Source: an uncultured Collinsella sp. (GTDB lineage Bacteria; Actinomycetota; Coriobacteriia; Coriobacteriales; Coriobacteriaceae). Taken from it: a stretch of 64,000 bases of DNA. Below the pieces are notes generated by a model that ran no database searches, was not told the origin of the DNA, and was given only the letters and a program-made list of their open reading frames with translations. Made by a program: the position numbers and the translations under genes. The stretch spans positions 62,001-126,000 of the forward strand of contig CABRNM010000001.1 in assembly GCA_902472315.1 (NCBI GenBank), given 5' to 3'. Below are positions 1 to 10,859 of this stretch, one piece after another. Positions within the stretch are counted from its first letter, which is position 1. The number at the start of each line of letters is the position of its first letter.

Positions 1-1304
1 TGAAGGCGGACACTCAAACCATCGACATCCTGTTGTTGGGCAGCGGCGGCCGTGAGCATGCTTTGGCAGCTAAGCTCGCGGCATCACCGCGCGCCGGCAA
101 GCTCTACATCGCGCCGGGTAACGGCGGCACCGCGAGCTGCGGCGAGAACGTTGTTCTCGACGACTGCGATCCTGCGGCCGTGGCGGCGTTTGCGCAGAGC
201 CACGGATGCGGACTCGTGGTAATTGGCCCCGAGGCTCCGCTCGTGGCGGGCGTGGCCGACGCCGTGCGCGCGGCGGGTATTCCCTGCTTTGGCCCGGGTG
301 CCGAGGGCGCCCAGATGGAGGGCTCCAAGCTGTTCTCCAAGCAGCTCATGGAGCGTGCGGGCATTCCGACGGCAGCCTATGGTTCGTTTACCGACGAGGC
401 TTCGGCTCTTGCCTACGTGCGCGAGCAGGGCGCCCCGCTGGTCGTGAAGGCCGACGGCCTTGCCGCGGGCAAGGGCGTTATCGTGGCGACCGAACTTGAG
501 CAGGCCGAGGAGGCCGTGCGCGAGTGCTTTGGCGGCACCTTTGGCGATGCCGGCAACACCGTGGTTATCGAGGAGATGCTCGTTGGTCCCGAGTGCTCGT
601 TGTTGGCCTTTACCGACGGCAAGACTGTGCGCCCCATGGCCACCTCGCAGGACCACAAGCGCGCGCTCGAGGGCGACAGGGGCCCCAACACCGGCGGCAT
701 GGGCGTCTACAGCCCAGTGCCCATCGTGACCGATGAGGAGCACGCCACCATGGTGAAGGTCATGGAGCAGACCGTGGCCGAGCTCGCTGCCGAGGGCATC
801 GACTACCGCGGCTGCCTGTACGGCGGCTTTATGCTCACGCCTGCCGGCCCCAAGGTGCTGGAGTTCAATGCCCGTTTTGGTGATCCCGAGACTCAGGTCG
901 TGCTCCCGCGCCTTAAGAACGACCTGGTCGAGGTCATGTTGGCTTGTGCCAACTGCGAGCTCGATCAGATTGAACTCGACTGGCGTGACGAGTGGGCCGT
1001 GGCCGTTGTCCTGACGAGCGCGGGCTATCCCGGCAGCTACGAGAAGGGCAAGGTCATCACCGGTATTGAGGATGCCGAGGCCATGGAGAACGTGACCGTG
1101 TACCACGCGGGCACTGCCGTGGTGGACGGCCAACTCGTGACCAATGGTGGCCGCGTGCTTGCCGTGACCGCGCTGGGCGACACGTTCGAGAACGCTCGCA
1201 ACCTTGCCTACGAGGCCTGCGAGAAGATTGATTTTGAGGGCAAGACCCTGCGTCACGACATCGGCCTGCGCGCGCTGCGCGGCCGAGACGCCTGGGATGC
1301 CTAA
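1..1304 (+). CDS. purD: Phosphoribosylamine-glycine ligase (GAR synthetase), start codon cut by window edge
   Basis: Cytosolic ATP-grasp enzyme that joins glycine to 5-phosphoribosylamine, step 2 of de novo purine synthesis. In frame from base 3 the protein reads KADTQTIDILLLGSGGREHA; GSGGREHA is the PurD N-terminal nucleotide-binding signature. Bases 1-2 are TG, so the start codon is very probably ATG or GTG with its first base just outside the window. The TTG at 33 lies inside the conserved beta strand and is not the start. The ATP-grasp motifs are visible (VVKADGLAAGKGV, then the metal-binding EFNARFGDPETQ), and the length of about 434 residues is normal. The Nudix gene follows 21 bases later and probably shares its transcript. 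purE, purF, purM and purN lie downstream in the window. Confidence 0.96.
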   Translation, partial: KADTQTIDILLLGSGGREHALAAKLAASPRAGKLYIAPGNGGTASCGENVVLDDCDPAAVAAFAQSHGCGLVVIGPEAPLVAGVADAVRAAGIPCFGPGAEGAQMEGSKLFSKQLMERAGIPTAAYGSFTDEASALAYVREQGAPLVVKADGLAAGKGVIVATELEQAEEAVRECFGGTFGDAGNTVVIEEMLVGPECSLLAFTDGKTVRPMATSQDHKRALEGDRGPNTGGMGVYSPVPIVTDEEHATMVKVMEQTVAELAAEGIDYRGCLYGGFMLTPAGPKVLEFNARFGDPETQVVLPRLKNDLVEVMLACANCELDQIELDWRDEWAVAVVLTSAGYPGSYEKGKVITGIEDAEAMENVTVYHAGTAVVDGQLVTNGGRVLAVTALGDTFENARNLAYEACEKIDFEGKTLRHDIGLRALRGRDAWDA

Positions 1305-1325
1305 AGTCCGAGAGGAATGAGACGG

Positions 1326-2021
1326 ATGGACGAGAAGAACGAAGAACTCGTAGATGCGCAGATCGTCGAGGAGGACAGCCGCGTGTATGGGCACGCCGAG
1401 GGCGAGCCTGGTGGCGAGGTCGCTGACGAGCCGGCGCTGGTGCTGGGCGATGACGACCCGCACGATGCCGAGCTGCACGAGAAGATTCTTTCGGAGGAGT
1501 GCGCCTGGAAGGGCAAGATCCTCGACGTCCACCGTCTTGAGGTTGAGCTGCCCAACGGTCACCGCAGCGCTCGCGATATCGTTCGCCATCCGGGTGCGGC
1601 GGCCGTTGTGGCACTGACCGAGAGCGGCAAGATCGTACTGGTGCGTCAGTACCGCACCGCCATCGACCGCGTGACGGTCGAGATTCCCGCCGGCAAGCTC
1701 GATCCAGGCGAGGACCCGCTCGATTGCGCCAAGCGCGAACTGCATGAGGAGACGGGCTTTAGGGCTGGTCGTATTCGCTTTTTGACGTCGATTGTCACGT
1801 CCTGCGGTTTTTGCGATGAGATCATCCACATCTACTTGGCTACCAAGCTCGAGTTTGATGCGCCCAACCCCGATGATGACGAGTTTGTCAACGTGGACCT
1901 GGTGCCGCTGCACGAGCTGATCGACGCCGTACTCGACGGCAAGATCGAAGACGCCAAGACCGTTGTGGGTGCCTTGGCTTGCGACAGCATTGCTCATCGT
2001 TTGGGTGGAGCGGAACTTTAA
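1326..2021 (+). CDS. Nudix hydrolase, ADP-ribose pyrophosphatase-like
   Basis: Hydrolyses a nucleoside diphosphate linked to another moiety; ADP-ribose or a nucleotide sugar is the likely substrate by family. The Nudix box is complete: GKLDPGEDPLDCAKRELHEE followed by TGF fits G-x5-E-x7-REU-x-EE-x-G-U and supplies the metal-binding glutamates. The first 60 or so residues are acidic and unlike the family, and are probably disordered. An ATG at 1317 is in frame, but the AGAGGA ribosome site at 1311-1316 touches it and is 9 bases from the ATG at 1326, so 1326 (231 residues) is preferred. It may clean up nucleotides next to purD, which is inference only. Confidence 0.85.
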   Translation: MDEKNEELVDAQIVEEDSRVYGHAEGEPGGEVADEPALVLGDDDPHDAELHEKILSEECAWKGKILDVHRLEVELPNGHRSARDIVRHPGAAAVVALTESGKIVLVRQYRTAIDRVTVEIPAGKLDPGEDPLDCAKRELHEETGFRAGRIRFLTSIVTSCGFCDEIIHIYLATKLEFDAPNPDDDEFVNVDLVPLHELIDAVLDGKIEDAKTVVGALACDSIAHRLGGAEL

Positions 2022-2049
2022 CGAGCGGGGATGATCCCGCAGGTTTGTG

Positions 2050-2198
2050 TAAGTCAGCGAAAGTGCTCCATTTGAGACAAGGTGGCCTAAAAGAGAAGGG
2101 AAGCGTATGGATATACGCGACCGACGATTGAAGGCCAGATTGTCCAAATGGAGCACTTGCAGCGTCGAGACGAAACGCGGTTTGGTAAAACCGCGTAA
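2050..2198 (+). ncRNA. 150-bp structured repeat element, copy 1 (candidate RNA)
   Basis: Shares its architecture with 20107-20256 on the minus strand. Order: conserved TAAGTCAGCGAA; helix P1 (2061-2074 with 2145-2158, 14 perfect pairs); bulged A; P2 GACAA/TTGTC; internal loop GGT/AGA; P3 GGCCT/AGGCC; an apical hairpin GCGTAT-GGAT-ATACGC; then conserved TTGCAGCGTCGAG and a 3' hairpin with stem ACGCGGTTT and loop GGTA ending at 2197. P1, P2 and P3 differ in sequence from copy 2 but still pair there, so the fold rather than the sequence is kept. The last hairpin ends one base before the AAGG ribosome site of the ABC exporter gene, so a cis role is possible here; copy 2 has no gene behind it. A gut RNA motif named Collinsella-1 is known, but I cannot say whether this is the same. 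Confidence 0.65.
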
Positions 2199-2205
2199 GG
2201 TGACT

Positions 2206-3978
2206 ATGTTTAAGAGGTTTCTTTCGTATTACAAGCCCCAGATGGGGCTTTTTGTTGCTGATACTCTTTGTGCTCTGGTGCTTGCCGCCATTGACCTGGC
2301 GTTCCCCATTATCTTGCGCAATCTGACCGGCGGGCTCTTTACTCAGGGTCAGGCTGCTATTATGCAGGCGCTCGGTATGATCGCGGTGGGACTGGTGCTG
2401 ATGTATGTCATCCGCTGCGCCTGCCGCTATTTTGTGAGCTATTGGGGTCATGTGATGGGCGCGCGCATGGAGTCCAAAATGCGCGAGGACCTGTTCGATC
2501 AGTACGAACGGTTTAGCTTTGCGTACTTTGATCGCAACAGCTCGGGCGACATGATGAGCCGCGTGGTCAATGACCTGTTCGATATCTGCGAGGCGGCGCA
2601 TCACGTACCCGAATGGATCATTATCTGCGGTATCGAGATCATCGGCTCGTTTGTGATTCTGTTTACCATCGCGCCGGTGCTCGCACTCGCCATGGCTGTG
2701 GTGACGGTGGTGTTCGCGGTCATTATGTTTTGGCAGAATATGCGCATGCGCGAGGTCTTTAGCGATAACCGCAAAAAGATTAGCGGCATCAACGCGCAGC
2801 TGCAGGATTCGCTGGCGGGCATGCGTGTGGTCAAGAGCTTTGCCAATGAGCAGACCGAGCGCTCTAAGTTTCGCGCCTCGAACAATCGCTACCTTTCGTC
2901 CAAGGAGAACATGTATCACGCCATGGGCGTCTATACCGCGACGTATGGCCTGCTCTCGGGAGTGCTTTATGTGATCGTGGTGCTGCTGGGCGGTTGGCTC
3001 GTTGCCCAGGGTCAGCTGCAGGCGGTCGATATGGCAACCTTCGCACTCTACATTTCGCTGTTCTGCACGCCGCTCGAGACGCTCGTCAATTCGGCTGAGA
3101 CGTATCAGAAAGCCATCGCCGGCTTTAAGCGCATGGATGAGGTGCTCTCGACTGTCCCCGATATTCAGGATAAGCCGGGTGCTGCGGATCTGCAGGTGAC
3201 GGCTGGTGCTGTGGAGTACCGCGACGTGTGCTTTAGCTACGAGGATGTTGAATTGGCCGAGCGCGGCGCCGACGGACGCCCTGTTATCGACCACATGGAC
3301 CTGTCCATCAAGCCCGGTCAGACCATCGCTTTGGTCGGCCCCTCGGGCGGCGGCAAATCGACGACTTGTTCGCTGTTGCCGCGCTTTTACGACGTTGCCG
3401 CCGGCTCCATTAGCATCGACGGCCAGGATGTGCGCGACGTGACGCAGCATAGTCTGCGCCGTGCCATCGGCCTGGTGCAGCAAGATGTGTACCTGTTTGA
3501 TGGAACGATCGGCGAGAACATCGCCTACGGCAAGCCGGGCGCCACGGCAGAAGAGATCGCCGAAGCGGCCCGCCGCGCCAATATTGATACCTTTATCGAA
3601 TCGCTTCCGCAAGGCTACGACACCGTGGTGGGCGAGCGCGGCAGCCGTCTTTCGGGTGGTCAAAAGCAGCGCGTCGCCATCGCGCGCGTTTTTCTCAAGA
3701 ATCCCAAGATCCTTATTTTGGATGAGGCGACGAGTGCCCTGGATAACGAGAGCGAGGAAGCGGTGCAGGAGTCGCTCGAAGAGCTGGCACGCGGCCGTAC
3801 CACGATCATCATCGCCCACCGTCTCTCGACTATTAAGCATGCTGACGAGATTGCGACCGTTGAGCATGGTCGCGTTGTGGAACGTGGCACGCACGAGGAG
3901 CTTCTCGCCCGTGGCGGCACCTATGCCCGTTACTATCGAATGCAGTTCGAAGGTGCGCGTGCGCACGAGCTCGACTGA
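2206..3978 (+). CDS. ABC exporter, fused membrane and ATPase domains
   Basis: Half-size ABC exporter of 590 residues that would act as a dimer in the membrane; substrate unknown (lipid, peptide or drug in relatives). The N-terminal half has six hydrophobic helices. The C-terminal ATPase has Walker A GPSGGGKST, signature LSGGQKQR, Walker B ILILDEAT and the switch histidine in AHRLST. An in-frame ATG at 2107 has a fair ribosome site but lies inside the structured repeat element and would add 33 residues unlike exporters. The ATG at 2206 follows AAGG at 2197-2200 and gives MFKRFLSYYKP, the usual family start. A small membrane protein gene follows 19 bases later, suggesting one transcript. Confidence 0.9.
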   Translation: MFKRFLSYYKPQMGLFVADTLCALVLAAIDLAFPIILRNLTGGLFTQGQAAIMQALGMIAVGLVLMYVIRCACRYFVSYWGHVMGARMESKMREDLFDQYERFSFAYFDRNSSGDMMSRVVNDLFDICEAAHHVPEWIIICGIEIIGSFVILFTIAPVLALAMAVVTVVFAVIMFWQNMRMREVFSDNRKKISGINAQLQDSLAGMRVVKSFANEQTERSKFRASNNRYLSSKENMYHAMGVYTATYGLLSGVLYVIVVLLGGWLVAQGQLQAVDMATFALYISLFCTPLETLVNSAETYQKAIAGFKRMDEVLSTVPDIQDKPGAADLQVTAGAVEYRDVCFSYEDVELAERGADGRPVIDHMDLSIKPGQTIALVGPSGGGKSTTCSLLPRFYDVAAGSISIDGQDVRDVTQHSLRRAIGLVQQDVYLFDGTIGENIAYGKPGATAEEIAEAARRANIDTFIESLPQGYDTVVGERGSRLSGGQKQRVAIARVFLKNPKILILDEATSALDNESEEAVQESLEELARGRTTIIIAHRLSTIKHADEIATVEHGRVVERGTHEELLARGGTYARYYRMQFEGARAHELD

Positions 3979-3997
3979 TTGATATGACAGGAAGATC

Positions 3998-4957
3998 ATG
4001 GCTGATAAGAACCCTTTGACTCCGGAAGAAGTGACGGAGTTATTCTCCGAAATCGATGCATCCGGCGTCTTGGATCCTACGCTCGCCAAAAAGCGCACCG
4101 AGCGCATGCGCGAGAAAGAGGCTGCCGTCAAGCGCGGTGACAAGGCGACGCTGGCGCGGCTGCGCAGCGAGGATCGCGCGAGCCAGGCAAAACATATCGA
4201 CCCGCTGTCCGAGGACGACCCTTCGGGCTCGCAGGTGAGCCATACCATTACGAAGACCGCCATGGCCGTGGTTATCGGCATTTTGGTGCTGATTGTGGGC
4301 ATGCAGATTGGCTACGGCGTGATGCGACGTCTGAATACCGCGAACCTTTCCGAAAGTGTTTCGGTGGATACCGTTTCGACCGCGCTCAAGGGTGGACTTG
4401 AATGGGGCAATGGCTTTACGCAGTTCCCGCTCGATTTTACCGTCGACGAGGCAGATGAGCGCACGGGCACGGTAGAGGTGACGGTGTTGGACACGTCGTC
4501 TGCCAACGAGCTCGAGCTGCTGTCCAACGGGCAGATTCAGGCTGCGGCGCTTGCGACCAACGCGTTGCTCAACGATAAGATTGACCGCGTGGTGTACAAC
4601 GTGCACGCCTATATCGATGAGGACAGCAATATCCAGCATGATTCCTTCTTTGGCATGTTCCCCGCGAGGGGTCATCAGAGCGCCATTCTGACGTTCGTGT
4701 GGACCAAGAGCTCATCGACCGCTACGAACATCGACTGGAAGATGCATATCGTGAGTATGGACGACACGATTTCCGAGCGCATTCAAAAGCAGGTGAACTC
4801 GGTGTCGTCGCTGATTGAGGACCCGTCGGTGAGCCAGACCAAGATTGACGAGGAAAAGGCCGAACGTGACCTGGAGCATCGCCTGCACGGTCGCGAGATC
4901 TTCCGCGGTGGCAAGCCCGATCGCACACCGTCCGATCTGCTGGAGCAGGATAAATAA
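3998..4957 (+). CDS. Single-span membrane protein of unknown function
   Basis: I do not recognise this 319-residue protein. Residues 1-80 are charged and probably cytoplasmic (acidic start, then a Lys/Arg/Glu-rich helix). One membrane helix spans about 87-108 (TITKTAMAVVIGILVLIVGM), and the C-terminal 210 residues would lie outside, with alternating beta-strand character and a charged, possibly coiled tail. It starts with ATG after a GGAAG ribosome site and sits 19 bases downstream of the ABC exporter, ending at a strong terminator, so it probably closes the exporter transcript and could be an accessory or sensor subunit. That role is inference from position only. Confidence 0.75.
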   Translation: MADKNPLTPEEVTELFSEIDASGVLDPTLAKKRTERMREKEAAVKRGDKATLARLRSEDRASQAKHIDPLSEDDPSGSQVSHTITKTAMAVVIGILVLIVGMQIGYGVMRRLNTANLSESVSVDTVSTALKGGLEWGNGFTQFPLDFTVDEADERTGTVEVTVLDTSSANELELLSNGQIQAAALATNALLNDKIDRVVYNVHAYIDEDSNIQHDSFFGMFPARGHQSAILTFVWTKSSSTATNIDWKMHIVSMDDTISERIQKQVNSVSSLIEDPSVSQTKIDEEKAERDLEHRLHGREIFRGGKPDRTPSDLLEQDK

Positions 4958-4963
4958 GACGCC

Positions 4964-5004
4964 ATCATCCCGCGTGAGCTAAATGCCCACGCGGGATGAT
5001 TTTT
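4964..5004 (+). terminator. Rho-independent terminator
   Basis: A perfect 13-pair stem (4964-4976 with 4988-5000) with an 11-base loop runs straight into TTTT. It closes the transcript ending with the membrane protein and separates it from the AT-rich carA promoter region. Confidence 0.9.
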
Positions 5005-5135
5005 AATCCCCGTCCTAGAAAAATCATTATGCATAGAAAGTCATAATTATCATTTCGTAAACATTTCGATGAAATTAACGCCATGGCGCATACTTGCGGT
5101 TAAAATACCGCAAGGCCTAACTACCAACCTTTAAG
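5005..5135 (+). promoter_or_regulatory. AT-rich promoter region and leader of carAB
   Basis: This stretch between the terminator and the PyrR-type hairpin is much richer in A and T than its surroundings. A TAAAAT at 5101-5106 is the best -10 candidate, but no clear -35 stands 17 bases before it, so the start of transcription is not fixed. Confidence 0.4.
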
Positions 5136-5160
5136 CCGGTCCGGAGAGACCGGGAAGGAG
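5136..5160 (+). promoter_or_regulatory. PyrR-type binding hairpin overlapping the carA ribosome site
   Basis: Stem CCGGTC (5136-5141) and GACCGG (5148-5153) pair perfectly around the hexaloop CGGAGA (5142-5147), which fits the CNGNGA loop of PyrR binding sites. The ribosome site GGGAAGGAG (5152-5160) begins inside the 3' arm. PyrR with UMP bound to such a loop in mycobacteria blocks translation, and the geometry here suits the same mechanism: high pyrimidine levels would shut off carAB. No pyrR gene is in the window. Confidence 0.75.
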
Positions 5161-5164
5161 AATT

Positions 5165-6604
5165 ATGGCGAACAACCATACTGCGGGCACTACTGTCCGC
5201 ACCTTCGCGCCCAGCGAGCTTTGCCAGCGCATGCTGGCCAAAACCAGCAAGGGCACCTGCGGTCCCTGCATCCTGTACCTTGAGGATGGGACCATTTTTT
5301 ATGGCCGTGCATGCGGTGCCGAGGGTACTGCGACCGGCGAGGTCTGCTTCAACACCTCGCTTGAGGGCTACTTTGAGGTCATGACCGACCCGAGCTATGC
5401 CGGCCAAATCGTAACCATGACCTATCCGCAGATCGGCAACTACGGTATCGACGAGACCGACGTCCAGTCGGCCTTCCCCGGTGATACCGCCCGCCCCGCG
5501 AGCGCTCCCGCCATGCGTGGCATGATCGTCCGCGACATGTGCGCCACGCCTTCCAACTGGCGCTCGGCCGTCAGCGTGCCGGAGTACCTGCGTGCCCACG
5601 GCATCGTCGCTATCGAGGGCGTCGACACCCGCGCTCTTGTGCGCCACCTGCGCGACAACGGCTCCAAGATGGGCATTATCTCGACGGAAATCTTTGACGT
5701 CGCCGAGCTTGCCGAGCGTCTGGCCGCAGCGCCGACGCTGGTGGGCGAGAACCTGGTCAAGACCGTGAGCTGCCCTGAGCCCCACGAGTTTGCAGCTGCC
5801 GACCTGCCCGCTACGCATGACTTTGCGCTTGCCCCTGCCGCTCCTTCCCGCCACAAAGTGGTCGCCTACGATTGTGGCGTCAAACGCGGCATCCTGGAGG
5901 GTCTGGTCCGTGCCGGCTGCGGCCTTACTGTCGTGCCGTGGGATACGCCCGCGAGTGAGGTGCTCGACATGAATCCCGACGGCGTCTTTTTATCCAACGG
6001 CCCCGGCGACCCCGATGCCGTGGTGGAGACCTACGAGCAGGTGCAGCAGCTGATCGGCAAGGTGCCGGTCTTTGGCATTTGCCTCGGTCACCAGATGATC
6101 AGCTTGGCGTGTGGCGCCCAAATGGAAAAGCTTAAATTCGGTCACCGTGGCGGTAACCAGCCGGTTATGAACCTGGTGAGCCGTCGCGTGGAGATTACCG
6201 CGCAAAACCACGGCTTTGGCCTGCTGTTCCCCAGTCTGGGCAAACTGATCCCGGAACTTTCCGGCGGCGAGACCGAGCATGCGGCCGACGGCGACCTGCG
6301 CGCCTGGGTGCGTCGCGGCATCGCGCCGGTCGTGATGAACGAGCGCTTCGGCCGCATTCGCCTGACGCACGTGAACCTCAACGACGGCACCGCCGAGGGC
6401 ATCCAGCTGCTCGACGCCCCGTGCTTCTCGGTCCAGTACCACCCCGAGGCCTCGCCCGGCCCCACCGATGCTCACTATCTCTTTACCGCCTTTACGCGAC
6501 TCATGGACGGCGAGGAGAACTACCTGGACATCGACACCGCGAAGGACCGCCTTGCCGGCTGGAATTTTGCCGAGACCGCCGCGACCGAGACCGAGGAGAA
6601 CTAA
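5165..6604 (+). CDS. carA: Carbamoyl-phosphate synthase small subunit (glutaminase), with extra insertion
   Basis: Glutaminase subunit that hydrolyses glutamine and passes ammonia to CarB, the first step of pyrimidine and arginine synthesis. The N-terminal CarA domain (FNTSLEGYFEVMTDPSY, EGVDTRALVRHLR) is followed by a class I amidotransferase domain with the nucleophile in FGICLGHQ (Cys near residue 304) and the His/Glu pair in QYHPEASPGP. At 479 residues it is about 100 longer than usual. Most of the excess is an N-terminal extension, an acidic C-terminal tail, and about 40 residues between AQNHGF and THVNLNDGT, a point where relatives have a short loop. The carB start lies one base after the carA stop. 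Confidence 0.94.
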   Translation: MANNHTAGTTVRTFAPSELCQRMLAKTSKGTCGPCILYLEDGTIFYGRACGAEGTATGEVCFNTSLEGYFEVMTDPSYAGQIVTMTYPQIGNYGIDETDVQSAFPGDTARPASAPAMRGMIVRDMCATPSNWRSAVSVPEYLRAHGIVAIEGVDTRALVRHLRDNGSKMGIISTEIFDVAELAERLAAAPTLVGENLVKTVSCPEPHEFAAADLPATHDFALAPAAPSRHKVVAYDCGVKRGILEGLVRAGCGLTVVPWDTPASEVLDMNPDGVFLSNGPGDPDAVVETYEQVQQLIGKVPVFGICLGHQMISLACGAQMEKLKFGHRGGNQPVMNLVSRRVEITAQNHGFGLLFPSLGKLIPELSGGETEHAADGDLRAWVRRGIAPVVMNERFGRIRLTHVNLNDGTAEGIQLLDAPCFSVQYHPEASPGPTDAHYLFTAFTRLMDGEENYLDIDTAKDRLAGWNFAETAATETEEN

Positions 6605-6605
6605 C

Positions 6606-9920
<3,315 letters not shown>

Positions 9921-9932
9921 GTCGAGCTGTCC

Positions 9933-10017
9933 GGCCGGGGCGGGAGCCGGACACTTTCTCTCGGAAACTGGGCTTCGCGAAGTTTTCCGAGAGAAAGGAC
10001 CGCCTCCCGCCCCGGCC
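9933..10017. repeat. Two-tier intergenic palindrome
   Basis: The outer arms 9933-9946 and 10004-10017 pair perfectly over 14 bases. Inside, 9954-9967 and 9984-9997 pair over 14 more, and the centre holds the small palindrome CTTCGCGAAG. The whole folds into a hairpin of about 85 bases just after carB. No T run follows, so it is not a simple terminator; it could protect the 3' end of the carAB mRNA or be a palindromic repeat element. Confidence 0.7.
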
Positions 10018-10090
10018 TGCGGTGACTTGGCTGCACCGTGTGCTGCCGAAGGGGCTTTGTGCGATGACTAGGGCTGAATAAAAAGTGAGT

Positions 10091-10126
10091 GTGGGCTCCG
10101 CCGTTCGTTCGAACGGCGGAGCCCAC
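10091..10126. terminator. Perfect 17-pair hairpin after carB
   Basis: 10091-10107 pairs with 10110-10126 almost end to end. It is preceded by AATAAAAAG and followed by GTTAATATTT. The weak T run makes it a possible terminator on either strand for carAB. Confidence 0.5.
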
Positions 10127-10168
10127 GTTAATATTTCAGCCAACGTACGTCATGGCAATCCCCGGTAG

Positions 10169-10271
10169 GTCCCCGGGTGCCCCGCGGCGGGCTGGGTTAT
10201 TTAGCTGAGCGACTTTGCGAAGCAACCGGAGCGAAGATAAAAACCCAGCCCGCCGCGGGGCACCCGGGGAC
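10169..10271. repeat. 30-bp perfect inverted repeat
   Basis: The arms 10169-10198 and 10242-10271 are perfect reverse complements over 30 bases and very GC-rich. The 43-base centre is AT-richer and holds the motif GCGAAG twice, which also appears in the centre of the palindrome at 9933. No open frame or T run is present. Together with the other hairpins and a weak promoter it fills the gene-free 9921-10358. Confidence 0.75.
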
Positions 10272-10289
10272 CGCAGGGACGGGAGCAGC

Positions 10290-10307
10290 TATACTACTCT
10301 CAGTAGT
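10290..10307 (+). promoter_or_regulatory. Candidate purE promoter (-10) with overlapping small palindrome
   Basis: TATACT at 10290-10295 is one base from the -10 consensus and lies about 60 bases before purE. It overlaps the palindrome ACTACT-CTC-AGTAGT (10293-10307), which could be an operator. No good -35 is visible. Confidence 0.4.
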
Positions 10308-10358
10308 TAAGGGTCGCGGATCCGCCGCGTCGCCGCTCTCAACAGGAGGTCTTTGTTT

Positions 10359-10823
10359 ATGGCAGATCAAAAGCCGGTTGTCGGGATCATCATGGGCTCC
10401 AAGTCCGATCTGGGCGTTATGGAAGGTTGCACCGCCGAGCTCGAGGCGCTTGGTGTGCCCTATGAGCTCGTCATTGCGAGCGCACACCGCACGCCGGCAA
10501 AGGTCCACGAGTGGGCCTCGACTGCTGCCGATCGCGGTATCAAAGTAATTATCGCCGCCGCCGGCAAGGCCGCTCACCTGGGTGGTGTCGTGGCCGCCTT
10601 TACGCCGCTGCCGGTTATCGGCGTGCCCATGAAGACGAGCGACCTGGGCGGTATGGATTCGCTGCTGTCGATGGTGCAGATGCCTTCGGGCGTGCCCGTG
10701 GCCTGCGTTGCCATCAACGGCGCCAAGAACGCCGCCATCTATGCCACGCAGATTCTGGGTGCTTGCGACCCCGAGTACCGCAAGGTTATCGAGAAAATGA
10801 AGCAGGAGATGGCCGACGCCTAA
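10359..10823 (+). CDS. purE: N5-carboxyaminoimidazole ribonucleotide mutase
   Basis: PurE (class I) moves the carboxyl group of N5-CAIR to C4 of the imidazole to give CAIR in purine synthesis; cytosolic, octameric in relatives. The 154-residue length is normal. Visible motifs are MGSKSDLGVM, ASAHRTPAKV with the active-site His, and AGKAAHLGGVVAA, where most relatives have AGGAAHLPG. The ATG at 10359 is 8 bases after an AGGAGGT ribosome site (10344-10350); the TTG at 10353 is too close to it. It stands behind its own promoter region, apart from purF-M-N downstream. Confidence 0.95.
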   Translation: MADQKPVVGIIMGSKSDLGVMEGCTAELEALGVPYELVIASAHRTPAKVHEWASTAADRGIKVIIAAAGKAAHLGGVVAAFTPLPVIGVPMKTSDLGGMDSLLSMVQMPSGVPVACVAINGAKNAAIYATQILGACDPEYRKVIEKMKQEMADA

Positions 10824-10859
10824 GCGGCTTGCCATTCCGCTGCAATCATAGGGAGAGTC

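Noticed and set aside
33..35. TTG at 33 as the purD start
   Set aside because: The conserved N-terminal strand continues upstream to base 3, where bases 1-2 (TG) fit a start codon cut by the window.
2028..2044. GCGGGGATGATCCCGC as a terminator after the Nudix gene
   Set aside because: The stem is short and no T run follows.
84..2156. Very long open frames opposite known genes (for example 84-2156, 1888-4302, 13878-16574, 41546-44230, 45708-48116, 57145-59139, all minus strand)
   Set aside because: They lie antisense to well-recognised genes, have odd composition, and are expected in high-GC coding DNA where stop codons are rare in other frames.
2107..2205. ATG at 2107 as the start of the ABC exporter
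   Set aside because: It falls inside the repeated structured element, and the added residues are unlike exporters; ATG 2206 gives the family start.
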